From the NCBI GenBank assembly GCA_049975425.1, contig JBNGDI010000005.1, positions 62,001 through 126,000 on the forward strand: 64,000 nt of DNA. The letters run 5' to 3'. Below the pieces are notes generated by a model, which had not been told where the DNA came from, did not search any database, and saw nothing but the letters and a program-made list of their open reading frames with translations. This DNA is from HyVt-105 sp049975425 (GTDB lineage Bacteria > Bacteroidota > Bacteroidia > Bacteroidales > VadinHA17). The translations under genes and the position numbers were made by a program. Below, in pieces: positions 1-8,266 of this stretch (positions are counted from its first letter, which is position 1; every line of letters begins with the position of its first letter).

Positions 1-758
1 TCCTGGTATACACAATGTATCACATTGTTACTCAGCGTATTCTCATTTTCCGGATCATTCCGGAAATGCATAAATTCGTTACGGTTTTCACGATATACAA
101 ACAGACCGTCGCCGGTCCCGATCCATACCTGCCCCTTGCGGTCTTCATAAAGACCGGTAATATTTCTTGATCCGGTGGAAGAAAAGCCGGGGTGCCGGGA
201 AACATGTACCACCTTCCGGATCTCATAACCGTTTTCACGGAGGATAAGCTTATCCAGGCCTTTGTCCGTTCCCACCCAGATATTTCCGTTCCTGTCGCAT
301 AGCACCGCCTGAACAATATTGGAACAGATGGTATTATCTTCCTCACTTTCGGAAAGGTAGCGGTAAAACCGGTTCCCTGCATAATGAAAAACATTGAGGC
401 CGTTCCGGGTTCCGATCCAGATATTCCCCGAGGTATCGGCATCCATGGTGTACACAAAATTGCTGGATATACTGTTCGGATCGGAAGGATCATACCGGTA
501 TACATCGAATGAATACCCGTTGAAACGGTTCAGCCCGTCCCATGTGCCAAACCACATAAACCCGTTATGATCTTTAAGGATGCAATCGATCATGTTCTGC
601 GACAGACCGGCATCGGAAGTAATGTGCTGGAAACGAATGGATTTCTTCTGGGCAGAGATGTAGCCCGGAAGGAAGAAAAGTAGAAAAAACAGAAAAACAG
701 GTACCCTTCCCGTCCATCTGGCGGGTATGCATGGGCTATATCCGGCGGGATATTTCAT
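1..758 (-). CDS. Two-component regulator propeller sensor, N-terminal part (partial)
   Basis: The open frame starts with ATG at 758 and runs off the left edge of the window, so only about 252 residues are visible. The first 37 residues have a hydrophobic stretch (about 19-34) ending in SAQ, which fits a signal peptide or anchor with a long n-region. After it come repeats of the two-component regulator propeller type: HNGFMWFGTWDGLNRF, SGNIWIGTRNGLNVF, NGNIWVGTDKGLDKL and KGQVWIGTGDGLFVY. In Bacteroidota this periplasmic beta-propeller usually senses a polysaccharide or other ligand. It is fused to Y_Y_Y, a membrane helix and either a histidine kinase (hybrid two-component system) or another output. 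The output domain lies outside the window, so kinase, GGDEF or phosphatase cannot be distinguished. It starts about 280 bp from the end of the arabinose operon and is transcribed in the same direction. Confidence 0.8.
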   Translation of the reverse strand, partial: MKYPAGYSPCIPARWTGRVPVFLFFLLFFLPGYISAQKKSIRFQHITSDAGLSQNMIDCILKDHNGFMWFGTWDGLNRFNGYSFDVYRYDPSDPNSISSNFVYTMDADTSGNIWIGTRNGLNVFHYAGNRFYRYLSESEEDNTICSNIVQAVLCDRNGNIWVGTDKGLDKLILRENGYEIRKVVHVSRHPGFSSTGSRNITGLYEDRKGQVWIGTGDGLFVYRENRNEFMHFRNDPENENTLSNNVIHCVYQ

Positions 759-825
759 GTTGACCAACACCCGGTAGTGCAACAAAATATCCTTTAATCA
801 GAGTCATGGGAACACTTCGGTTCCT

Positions 826-857
826 GCCCTGTTCTTTTCCAGTACTTGCAACAGGGC
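826..857. repeat. Inverted repeat upstream of propeller sensor gene
   Basis: GCCCTGTT at 826-833 is matched by AACAGGGC at 850-857, an 8-bp perfect stem with a 16-nt loop. It lies about 70 bp upstream of the start of the sensor gene at 758. It could be a leader hairpin or an operator; the sequence does not decide. Confidence 0.35.
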
Positions 858-949
858 GGAATATCCCATGCAGTATTTTCAGGCTCAAATCAGCCTCCCC
901 ATTTTCAACTGATGAGGGAAACTGTTAACAGAACCATTGAGTACACAGA

Positions 950-979
950 GGGATTATCCGCCATGCGGTAATCCCTTTT
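950..979 (-). terminator. Probable terminator after araB
   Basis: Bases 950-975 form a stem of 7 + 4 bp with a bulged T at 957 and a 3-nt loop (GGGATTA-T-CCGC / GCGG-TAATCCC). It is 66 bp downstream of the araB stop on the minus strand. On that strand only a short TCTGTG follows the stem. On the plus strand TTTT follows. A terminator for the arabinose operon is the simplest reading, but the U-tract is poor. Confidence 0.45.
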
Positions 980-1041
980 CGAAATTTAAGAAATTTATAT
1001 GAGAACCGGAAATTTCCCCGGTCCGGGTACATAACGGTATT

Positions 1042-2706
1042 TTATTTCACCTTACGTTTGATCTCCTTCAGCCTCTTCATCACATCATTGTCCCCTCTTC
1101 CGAAATAGTCGTGCAATATTTTGTATTCCGCATACAATTTCTCATACACTTTCACATTTTCCGGATTGGGGGTGTATTCCTCCTCTTTGACCTTGCCCAT
1201 CACCCTTGCTGCTTCCACAATGGAGTCATATCCCCCTCTTTCCTTACCAGCGGCTACAGCTCCAAACATGGCTGAACCCAGTGCAGGAGCCTGGGGAGAA
1301 CCCGATATTTTGATCGTGCGGTTGGTCACGTCGGAATAAATCTGCATGATCATGGGGTTCTTTTCTGCGATACCACCGGCTGCATACAGTTCATCAACGG
1401 GCACACCGTTTTCATGGAATGTGTCGATAATGATCCGCGTACCGTAAGCAGTGGCTTCCACCAGGGCACGGTATATCTCTTCCGGTGTGGTAGCCAGGGT
1501 AGCCCCCAGAAGCATTCCGGTAAGGTCAACGTCAACCAGCACCGAGCGGTTTCCGTTCCACCAGTCGAGAGCCAGCAGCCCGGATTCTCCCGGTTTGAGG
1601 GTCGATGCTTTCTCTGTCAGCAGCTGGTGAATATCCATCCCTTTATCCCGGGCTTCCTTCATGTAATCTTCCGGGCAGCAATTTTCTACGAACCACTGAA
1701 AATGATCGCCCACGCAGGATTGGCCGGCCTCGTACCCGAAAAAGCCTTCGATGATCCCGTCTTCGACCACCCCGCACATACCCGGCACGGTTTTTTCCTT
1801 TTCACCCAGTACCATATGGCATGTGGAAGTTCCCACGATCATCAGCATCTTTCCGGCGGTGGTGATCCCCACGGCAGGTACGGATACATGGGCGTCGACA
1901 TTGGCTACGGCCACGGCGGTTCCCGGTTTCAGTCCGGTAAGTTTTGCTGCTTTTTCCGTAATTTCTCCAGCTTTGGTACCGACCGGATAAATTTCATCAG
2001 AGAGTTTCTCCTTTACGATATTTTTCATTCGTGGATCAAGGGCGGCAAAAAAGTCGGGTGAAGGATACCCGTCATGTTTATGCCAGATGGCCTTGTATCC
2101 GGCAGTACAGGAATTTCTTTTTTCCACTCCGGTAAGCTGCCAGATCACCCAGTCTGCAGCTTCGATAAACCGGTCGGCTTCTTCATAAACTTCAGGAGCT
2201 TCATTCAGGGTTTGCCAGATTTTTGGGATCAGCCATTCAGATGAGATCTTGCCCCCGTAGCGGGAAAGGAATTTTTCCTCTCTTTTTTCTGCAATTTCGT
2301 TCAGTTTATTAGCCTCGGGCTGTGCGGCATGATGTTTCCACAGTTTGACCCAGGCATTGGGTTCCGAGGCATACTTTTCCAGTTTGCACAGAGGCGTACC
2401 GTCGGCTTTTACCGGTAGAACAGTACAGGCCGTGAAATCAATTCCTACGCCGATTACCTCTTCAGGTTTTGCTCCCGACTTGCGCATCACCTCGGGAATG
2501 GTATTGGCATAAACCTCCAGGTAATCATCGGGGTGCTGCAGAGCCCAGTCGAGCCCCAGAGGGGTGCCGTCGGGCAGTTTTTCATCCATTACCCCGTGAG
2601 GATAATCATAAATACTGGTAGCCGCTTCTTCTCCGGTTTCCACATTGACGATCACCGCCCGGCCGGATAATGTGCCGAAATCTACTCCAATTACATATTT
2701 ACTCAT
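1042..2706 (-). CDS. araB: Ribulokinase
   Basis: FGGY-family kinase of 554 residues, the usual AraB length. It phosphorylates L-ribulose with ATP to L-ribulose-5-phosphate in the cytoplasm. The N-terminal ATPase signature GVDFGTLSGRAV is at residues 7-18 and GIDFTACTVLPV at about 88-99. The second lobe carries IVGTSTCHMV, GYEAGQS and the C-terminal AAGGIAEKNP segment. The DFGTLSGR and DFTACT motifs are those of ribulokinase rather than xylulokinase or glycerol kinase. It is the last gene of the minus-strand arabinose operon, 64 bp after araD, so the operon supplies transport, isomerase, kinase and epimerase. The ATG at 2706 is directly in front of the family's conserved start. Confidence 0.95.
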   Translation of the reverse strand: MSKYVIGVDFGTLSGRAVIVNVETGEEAATSIYDYPHGVMDEKLPDGTPLGLDWALQHPDDYLEVYANTIPEVMRKSGAKPEEVIGVGIDFTACTVLPVKADGTPLCKLEKYASEPNAWVKLWKHHAAQPEANKLNEIAEKREEKFLSRYGGKISSEWLIPKIWQTLNEAPEVYEEADRFIEAADWVIWQLTGVEKRNSCTAGYKAIWHKHDGYPSPDFFAALDPRMKNIVKEKLSDEIYPVGTKAGEITEKAAKLTGLKPGTAVAVANVDAHVSVPAVGITTAGKMLMIVGTSTCHMVLGEKEKTVPGMCGVVEDGIIEGFFGYEAGQSCVGDHFQWFVENCCPEDYMKEARDKGMDIHQLLTEKASTLKPGESGLLALDWWNGNRSVLVDVDLTGMLLGATLATTPEEIYRALVEATAYGTRIIIDTFHENGVPVDELYAAGGIAEKNPMIMQIYSDVTNRTIKISGSPQAPALGSAMFGAVAAGKERGGYDSIVEAARVMGKVKEEEYTPNPENVKVYEKLYAEYKILHDYFGRGDNDVMKRLKEIKRKVK

Positions 2707-2770
2707 ACCCAGTGTTTTTTTATTTGATTTCTACTGTCAGATACAACCCCACGCAAAACGACCGGGAAAA

Positions 2771-3460
2771 TCAGTCTTCGTTTTGCCCGTAATAAGCATT
2801 CTTTCCGTGTTTCCTGAAATAATGCTTGTCGAGAAGATACTGCTCCACAGGGTCACCTGATCCCAGAAGTGCCGTATTGAAAGCCATGGCTGCCAATTCT
2901 TCGAGGACAATGGCATTCTTTACGGCATCTTCGGGATCTTTTCCCCATGCAAACGGGCCATGATCGTTAACGATCACACCGGGAACAGCGCGGGGATCCA
3001 GGTCAAGGAAACGTTCCACAATCACTCTGCCGGTATTCAGCTCGTAATCCTTTTCCACCTCTTCCTTTGTAAGTTTGCGGGTACAGGGAATACTGCCGTA
3101 AAAATGATCGGCATGGGTAGTGCCCATGGCGGGAATATCCCTTCCGGCCTGTGCCCAGGAAACAGCGTACCTTGAATGGGTATGTACAATACCGCCCAGG
3201 CCTCCCAGCCTGCGGTACAGTTCCAGGTGTGTTGGGGTATCAGAGGAAGGGCGGAGTTTCCCTTCCACCGTTTTTCCTTCCATATCGACCACCACCATAT
3301 CGCGGGGTTTCATCAAATCGTAATCCACCCCGGAAGGTTTGATCACCATGAGTTGCCTTTCGGGATCGAAACCACTGACATTTCCCCAGGTGAGAACCAC
3401 CAGACCGCTTCGCATCAGGTCCAGGTTGGACTTCCACACAATTTCCTTCAGTTCTTTCAT
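2771..3460 (-). CDS. araD: L-ribulose-5-phosphate 4-epimerase
   Basis: Class II aldolase-fold epimerase of 229 residues. It converts L-ribulose-5-phosphate to D-xylulose-5-phosphate by retro-aldol cleavage and is zinc dependent. Visible site residues: SSDTPTH (Asp74), the zinc ligands in IVHTHSRYA (His93, His95), THADH (Asp118) and NDHGPF (His167), and the C-terminal YYGQ with the catalytic tyrosine near residue 224. These match the E. coli AraD pattern closely, which separates it from fuculose aldolase relatives. It lies between araR and araB on the minus strand, 70 bp after araR. Its product feeds the non-oxidative pentose phosphate pathway; no transketolase or transaldolase gene is present locally. 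Confidence 0.95.
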   Translation of the reverse strand: MKELKEIVWKSNLDLMRSGLVVLTWGNVSGFDPERQLMVIKPSGVDYDLMKPRDMVVVDMEGKTVEGKLRPSSDTPTHLELYRRLGGLGGIVHTHSRYAVSWAQAGRDIPAMGTTHADHFYGSIPCTRKLTKEEVEKDYELNTGRVIVERFLDLDPRAVPGVIVNDHGPFAWGKDPEDAVKNAIVLEELAAMAFNTALLGSGDPVEQYLLDKHYFRKHGKNAYYGQNED

Positions 3461-3530
3461 TTCATTCGGTTTTTACCGTTCCTGGCTGAAAGGGCATTAG
3501 CCCCTGACAAATCCCCGGTCAGTGTGCATT

Positions 3531-4235
3531 TCAACTGACATCCAGGTTAAAATAGAATCCCTGCCTGGTAAATTCCTCATAATTGGCCGGAAGAAAGCGG
3601 TAGTAAAAAGCACCCCGCTTGGAAGTTTCTTTTTCTTTCTCTTCGAGTTTTTCCAGCAGGTTCATCGACTGGATCTTCTTGCGAAAATTCCGCCGGTCGA
3701 CCTTTCGCTGGTAAATGGCTTCATACAGGTCCTGGAGATGAACCAGGGTAAATTTTTCAGGCAGCAGTTCAAATCCAACGGGTTTGATCTTTACTTTCTC
3801 CCTGAGCTGCCGCAGGGCCCGGTCAACCATTTTGCGGTGATCAAACACCAGTCTGGGAAGCTCTTTGATCGACCTCCACTGAGCCCCGGTTGTTTTTTGC
3901 TTCAAGGGATCAATGTCGAGATACTTGATCAAGGCAAAATAAGTAATGGAAATAACCCGCCCTCCGGGATCGCGATTGACATCGCCGTATGCAAACGACT
4001 GTTCCATGTATACATTCTGTAGTCCGGTCAGCTGATTGAGCACACGGCATGCCGCTTCGAACACTCCTTCACCTTCTTTAACAAAACCGCCGGGGAGGCT
4101 CCACTCCCCCCTCCCCGGATCCATATTTCTCTTTACCAGCAATAACTTCAGGTCTTTATCCCTGATGTCATACCCGAAAATAATGCAGTCAACAGCAACA
4201 AGATGTCGTCCTTCAATCTGGTAATATCCTGTCAT
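3531..4235 (-). CDS. araR: AraR, Nudix-type arabinose regulator
   Basis: About 234 residues if started at the ATG at 4235; an in-frame upstream start at 4262 adds nine residues that do not look conserved. Residues about 10-150 form a Nudix fold (CIIFGYDIRDKDLKLLLVKR, then the Nudix-box position). The C-terminal 80 residues are the winged helix typical of NrtR-type regulators (FTLVHLQDLYEAIYQRKVD, RRNFRKKI). The Nudix box reads GGFVKEGEGVFEAACRVLNQ then LTGL. Compared with GX5EX7REUXEEXGU, the three catalytic glutamates of REUXEE are replaced by Val, Gln and Leu, so hydrolysis is very unlikely and the domain should act as a sugar sensor. Bacteroides AraR regulators of this Nudix plus winged-helix type are known to control arabinose genes. 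Here the gene sits inside the operon between araA and araD, so it is probably autoregulated. Confidence 0.88.
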   Translation of the reverse strand: MTGYYQIEGRHLVAVDCIIFGYDIRDKDLKLLLVKRNMDPGRGEWSLPGGFVKEGEGVFEAACRVLNQLTGLQNVYMEQSFAYGDVNRDPGGRVISITYFALIKYLDIDPLKQKTTGAQWRSIKELPRLVFDHRKMVDRALRQLREKVKIKPVGFELLPEKFTLVHLQDLYEAIYQRKVDRRNFRKKIQSMNLLEKLEEKEKETSKRGAFYYRFLPANYEEFTRQGFYFNLDVS

Positions 4236-4285
4236 TATTATGCTGTTTTTCCGGTTATTCAAAGTGCCGGCAAGATACTTCTTTC

Positions 4286-5791
4286 TTACCGTAAACCGCC
4301 GGCGATCAGATAATAAATCTCATGCATCTTGATCTGATCTTTCAGCCCGGCAAGGGTTGTATTTTCATCAATCAGGAAGAATTCAATACCCGCCATGGCG
4401 GCAAAGTCTTCCAGGTGTTCTGTATTCAGGGCTTTGGTAAACCCGGTATGGTGAGCCCCGCCGCCCATGATCCAGGCTTCAGCAGCCGTTTTCAGATCGG
4501 GCATGGGTTTCCACAGCACGCTGGCAACCGGCAGTTTGGGCATATCAGGACAGGGTATCACTTCCACTGTATTCACCAGCATCCTGAACCGGTTCCCCAG
4601 ATCCACCACCGAGGCGTTCAGTCCTTTTCCCGGACCAGCTTTAAACACCAGGCGCGGTGGATCTTCTTTTCCACCAATGGAGAGAGGATGTATCTCCAGC
4701 CGGGGTTTCTCTTCTGCCACCGAGGGGCAGACTTCCAGCATATGAGCCCCCAGTACGGCCATATTCCCCGGTTCCAGGTGATAGGTATAATCTTCCATGA
4801 AACTGGTACCTCCGGGCAAACCCTCGGCCATTACTTTCATCGAACGCACCAGAGCAGCTGTTTTCCAGTCGCCTTCCGCACCGAAACCGTATCCCTTATC
4901 CATCAGCCTCTGAACGGCGATGCCGGGAAGCTGGGGCAATCCGTACAGGTCTTCGAAAGTAGTGGTGAATCCTCCGAATCCACCCTTCTCCAGGAATGTC
5001 TGCAATCCCAGCTCAATGCGCGCTGCATCATGCAGAAATTTAGTATCCTTTACTCCCGCATCCATCTGATACGTTCCGGCGTACTCATCAATCAGTTTCT
5101 TAACCGCCGAATCTTCCACATGTTCCACTTCCTTCACCAGGTCGCCCACCCCGTATCCGTGCACCGAATAGTGCAACTTGATATGGGCAGAAACCTTGTT
5201 GCCTTCGGTCACGGCCACATCGCGCATATTATCGCCGAAACGGGCAATCTTGAGCTTTCCGGCATCATCGAAGGCAACCGCCGCACGGGCCCAGGTCCCG
5301 ATCCTCAACAGGGCATTTTCATCTTTCCAGTGCCCGGCCACCACTTTCCGGTTAAGCCGCATCCGGGTAACCATGAATCCGAACTCGCGTCCCCCGTGAG
5401 CCGACTGGTTCAGGTTCATAAAATCCATGTCGATCTCTTTCCATGGTATATCCCGGTTGAACTGGGTGTGAAAGTGGAGGAAGGGCTTCTGCAATATGCT
5501 CAGTCCGTGTATCCACATTTTGGCCGGTGAAAAGGTATGCATCCACGTTATCAGGCCAACACAGGAAGAACTGTTGTTGGCTTCCTGACACAGGCTATGA
5601 ATGGCTTCAGAACTGGTCAGCACCGGTTTGAATACCACCCTCAGTGGAATGGCTTCCGATGAGTCCAGGTGTTTGGCAATCACCCGGGAATCATCATCCA
5701 CCTGCCTCAGTGTTTTTTCCCCGTACAAATGCTGACTACCCGTCACAAACCACAGCTCCTTGTTCTTGTAATGTTCCATAATATTTCGCAT
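4286..5791 (-). CDS. araA: L-arabinose isomerase
   Basis: 501 residues, the normal AraA length. It catalyses the manganese-dependent conversion of L-arabinose to L-ribulose, the first cytoplasmic step. Landmarks are ELWFVTGSQHLYG near the N terminus, WMHTFSPAKMWI, FHTQFNRDIPW, and the metal/catalytic residues Glu306 (GAEGDWKTA), Glu333 (FMEDYTYHL), His350 (GAHMLEVCPS) and His447-448 (GGGAHHTGF). A second ATG at 5779 would shorten the protein by four residues; both starts have only an A-rich leader, so the choice is open. It starts 15 bp after the symporter stop, showing tight operon packing, and is followed by araR after about 50 bp. Confidence 0.96.
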   Translation of the reverse strand: MRNIMEHYKNKELWFVTGSQHLYGEKTLRQVDDDSRVIAKHLDSSEAIPLRVVFKPVLTSSEAIHSLCQEANNSSSCVGLITWMHTFSPAKMWIHGLSILQKPFLHFHTQFNRDIPWKEIDMDFMNLNQSAHGGREFGFMVTRMRLNRKVVAGHWKDENALLRIGTWARAAVAFDDAGKLKIARFGDNMRDVAVTEGNKVSAHIKLHYSVHGYGVGDLVKEVEHVEDSAVKKLIDEYAGTYQMDAGVKDTKFLHDAARIELGLQTFLEKGGFGGFTTTFEDLYGLPQLPGIAVQRLMDKGYGFGAEGDWKTAALVRSMKVMAEGLPGGTSFMEDYTYHLEPGNMAVLGAHMLEVCPSVAEEKPRLEIHPLSIGGKEDPPRLVFKAGPGKGLNASVVDLGNRFRMLVNTVEVIPCPDMPKLPVASVLWKPMPDLKTAAEAWIMGGGAHHTGFTKALNTEHLEDFAAMAGIEFFLIDENTTLAGLKDQIKMHEIYYLIAGGLR

Positions 5792-5806
5792 ATAGATTTT
5801 TTCGGT

Positions 5807-7459
5807 TTACCAGAAATAGATATAAAATGCCACAATAACGCCCAGTATGATAAACGAATGGATCACATCCCATTTGTTCCAGCTGGCACGTGTAATGGCT
5901 TTCTGCACTCCGGTGGCAGAACCCAGGTAAAGTCCCTCAATAGAAGCCTCGTTCTTTCTTTCCGTAAAGAAGGAAACCACCACCATCACCAGGATAATCA
6001 GGCCGAACAGAACAATCTCGTAATGCAGCCAGTTGGGGGCGACAAACACTTTGTATATCAATGTATCGGGATTCATTCCCGATTCGAAAACATTCATTAT
6101 CAGGCGGGTCATACCAAGGACAAATCCTACCAGCAGGCCTGTAATACCGGCAGCCGGTGTGGTTTTCTTGGACAGGATCCCCAGGAGGAACGCTGCGGCA
6201 ATACCCGGAGCCAGAAGCGACTGCACATCCTGCAGATACTCGTAAAGCACCTTGCCAAGTCCCTTCATAACGGGAATCCACAGTACCCCCAGTACCACCA
6301 CGGTGGCAGTGGCAATACGTCCAACCCTCACCAGCTCTTTTTCCGGAGCATTGGGACGGTATTTCTTATAGAAATCCACCGTAAACAGGGTGGCGGATGA
6401 ATTGAACAGCGATGCCAGGGAACTCATCAGGGCAGCCAGGATACCTCCCACCACAATCCCTTTGAATCCGATAGGCAATAATTCCCTCACCATGGTCGGA
6501 AAAGCAGCGTCGGAATGTTCCAGGGGCATCAGGCCTTTTTCATTCAGGGCATAGGCAATCATCCCGGGGATCAGGAAGATAAATACCGGTGTAAGTTTCA
6601 GGTAAGCGCCGAAAATGGCTCCCCTTCTGGATTGCTTCTGATCACGGCCGGAAAGTACCCTCTGTACAATATACTGGTCGGTACACCAGTACCAGAAACC
6701 GATGATAGCCGACCCGAGCAGCACCCCGGTCCATGGAAAGTCCGGATCCTTCGGTGATCGGATCAGATTGGTCATGCTGTCGCCGTAATCATTGACCGGA
6801 ACGGCCCGGCATATTTCCATCATTTCGCCCCATCCGCCGAGCTTGATAAGCCCGATTACCAGAACGGCCAGAGAACCGACCAGAAGCACAGGAGTTTGAA
6901 TTACCGATGTCCATAATACGGCTTTCATACCGCCCAGCACCGTATATATTCCCGTAAGGATTACCAGCCCGATGGCACTGATCCAGAAAAAATCAATCCC
7001 GAACATTGATTCTATACCGAATACCTGCTTAAACACTACACCGCCGGCATAAACCGTCACAGCCACTTTGGTGAGCACGTAACTGACCAGGGAGATGATT
7101 GACAGAAAAGACCGGGATTGCTTGTTATACCTTCTTTCGAGAAACTCGGGCATGGTAAATACCCCGCTCCGCTCATAAAATGGCACAAACAACCATCCCA
7201 GCAGAAGGATCATCCATCCATGCATTTCCCAGTGGGCCATGGCCATACCGCTTGAAGCGCCGGCACCAGCCAGTCCTACCAGATGTTCCGAACCTATATT
7301 CGAAGCAAAAATGGATGCACCGATGGCAATCCAGGTTGCATCCCTGCCGGCAAGAAAGTAATCTGCACTGGTATCCTTTTTCTGGCGTACAACCCAAACG
7401 ATCACGCCTATCAGAACCATACAGAAAATTCCCAGAACAATCCAATCAAAAATTGTCAT
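5807..7459 (-). CDS. Sodium/solute symporter (SSS family), probable arabinose transporter
   Basis: 550 residues with 13-14 predicted membrane helices and the SSS-family layout: TIFDWIVLGIFCMVLIGVIV as the first helix, ADYFLAGRDATWIAIGASIF, SEHLVGLAGAG in the sodium-site region, LVGSLAVLVIGLIKLGG, and FNSSATLFTVDFYKKY. The family imports sugars, inositol, amino acids or sialic acid with Na+. As first gene of the arabinose operon, 15 bp ahead of araA, L-arabinose uptake is the natural inference; specificity cannot be read directly. The protein ends in a hydrophobic helix (FIILGVIVAFYIYFW). A candidate promoter and operator lie 150-190 bp upstream. Confidence 0.88.
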   Translation of the reverse strand: MTIFDWIVLGIFCMVLIGVIVWVVRQKKDTSADYFLAGRDATWIAIGASIFASNIGSEHLVGLAGAGASSGMAMAHWEMHGWMILLLGWLFVPFYERSGVFTMPEFLERRYNKQSRSFLSIISLVSYVLTKVAVTVYAGGVVFKQVFGIESMFGIDFFWISAIGLVILTGIYTVLGGMKAVLWTSVIQTPVLLVGSLAVLVIGLIKLGGWGEMMEICRAVPVNDYGDSMTNLIRSPKDPDFPWTGVLLGSAIIGFWYWCTDQYIVQRVLSGRDQKQSRRGAIFGAYLKLTPVFIFLIPGMIAYALNEKGLMPLEHSDAAFPTMVRELLPIGFKGIVVGGILAALMSSLASLFNSSATLFTVDFYKKYRPNAPEKELVRVGRIATATVVVLGVLWIPVMKGLGKVLYEYLQDVQSLLAPGIAAAFLLGILSKKTTPAAGITGLLVGFVLGMTRLIMNVFESGMNPDTLIYKVFVAPNWLHYEIVLFGLIILVMVVVSFFTERKNEASIEGLYLGSATGVQKAITRASWNKWDVIHSFIILGVIVAFYIYFW

Positions 7460-7610
7460 AGAACGTTTCTTTAAGGTGGTTAATAATAAGGGAACAAATC
7501 AGAATACACAAAGGGCCCCGCCTGCCGGAAAGCTTGCCGATCAGCGTTACATTACCCTGACTGCCAGTTAATTTACAGGAAGACCCCCGCATGATTTTAC
7601 AATCATTTAA

Positions 7611-7650
7611 CAAATATATAGAAAAACTTTAATGTACTAATTACACTTAA
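7611..7650 (-). promoter_or_regulatory. Candidate promoter and AraR operator of the arabinose operon
   Basis: On the minus strand TATATTTG (7618 down to 7611) is a perfect match to the Bacteroidetes -7 element TAnnTTTG. About 15-27 bp upstream of it lies an imperfect palindrome (7628-7650) with the perfect core TGTA-CTAAT-TACA (7633-7645). No good -33 TTTG is seen, and the palindrome occupies that place. This is the position expected for a regulator such as AraR, but the link to AraR is an inference. The implied 5' leader is about 145 nt. Confidence 0.45.
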
Positions 7651-7659
7651 ATTATTTAG

Positions 7660-8266
7660 ACTGAATTTAAGTTATTCCCGGTTATCAGCTCCTGTGTCGG
7701 TCTGTTTTCGTCTCAAGCCTTAAAATTCATAAAATTAGCCAAAAGACCAATACCACAGATAGAAAAAACAGGCAATACCCTGTTAAAATCACCCATGAAT
7801 TCCTGACCATGACTGTCATATGTTTGAAAACATCTTGAATCTGCACTTCTTCAACCGGTTCTCCAGATCATAAACAGCATAAACCAGGCTGATTTTTTCC
7901 TTATCTTAGAATTTCTAACCGGAATAGCAGCATACCCGTTTCCTTCCCCGGCAAAGCCATCCTATTTTGAGATTATACTGGAATATCCGCACGATCTGTT
8001 TGCATTGGGGATCGCCTCTATAATGTAAATACGGATATATTCGTCCACATACCGGCCATCCACTGGCTCACCCCGCTGCCGTGGGTACAGACCTATTCAT
8101 TTCCACAGTAGAAACCTTTTCTCTCCACTGCAGTCGGTTTCTGTCCTGGTCACCGGGCATGGGGACATTCCAGCCATGGAAAGGTCTCGGCATAATGCCC
8201 GGCAGCCGGGGCTTTCCCCGGCCATCTGGTATCAAAAAAACAACAAATGCAGGAACAGGCCGGTTT
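7660..8266. other. Long intergenic stretch without a supported gene
   Basis: Between the operon promoter and the end of rlmN there are about 600 bp with no frame that looks like a complete gene. One plus-strand frame, from about 7867 to a TAA at 8026-8028, has locally protein-like sequence (FFLILEFLTGIAA, then SYFEIILEYPHDLFALGI) but no plausible start or match I recognise. It could be the worn end of a lost gene. Small inverted repeats are present at 8189-8199 and 8205-8222. No tRNA-like or riboswitch-like fold was recognised. Confidence 0.4.
8205..8222 (-). terminator. Possible terminator hairpin after rlmN
   Basis: GCCGGGG (8205-8211) and CCCCGGC (8216-8222) form a 7-bp GC stem with a CTTT loop, 45 bp beyond the rlmN stop. 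No U-tract follows on either strand, so this is a weak call. Confidence 0.3.

Noticed and set aside
4322..5530. A 402-codon open frame on the plus strand inside araA
   Set aside because: It is antisense to araA, whose motifs are complete. No family resemblance in the antisense product.
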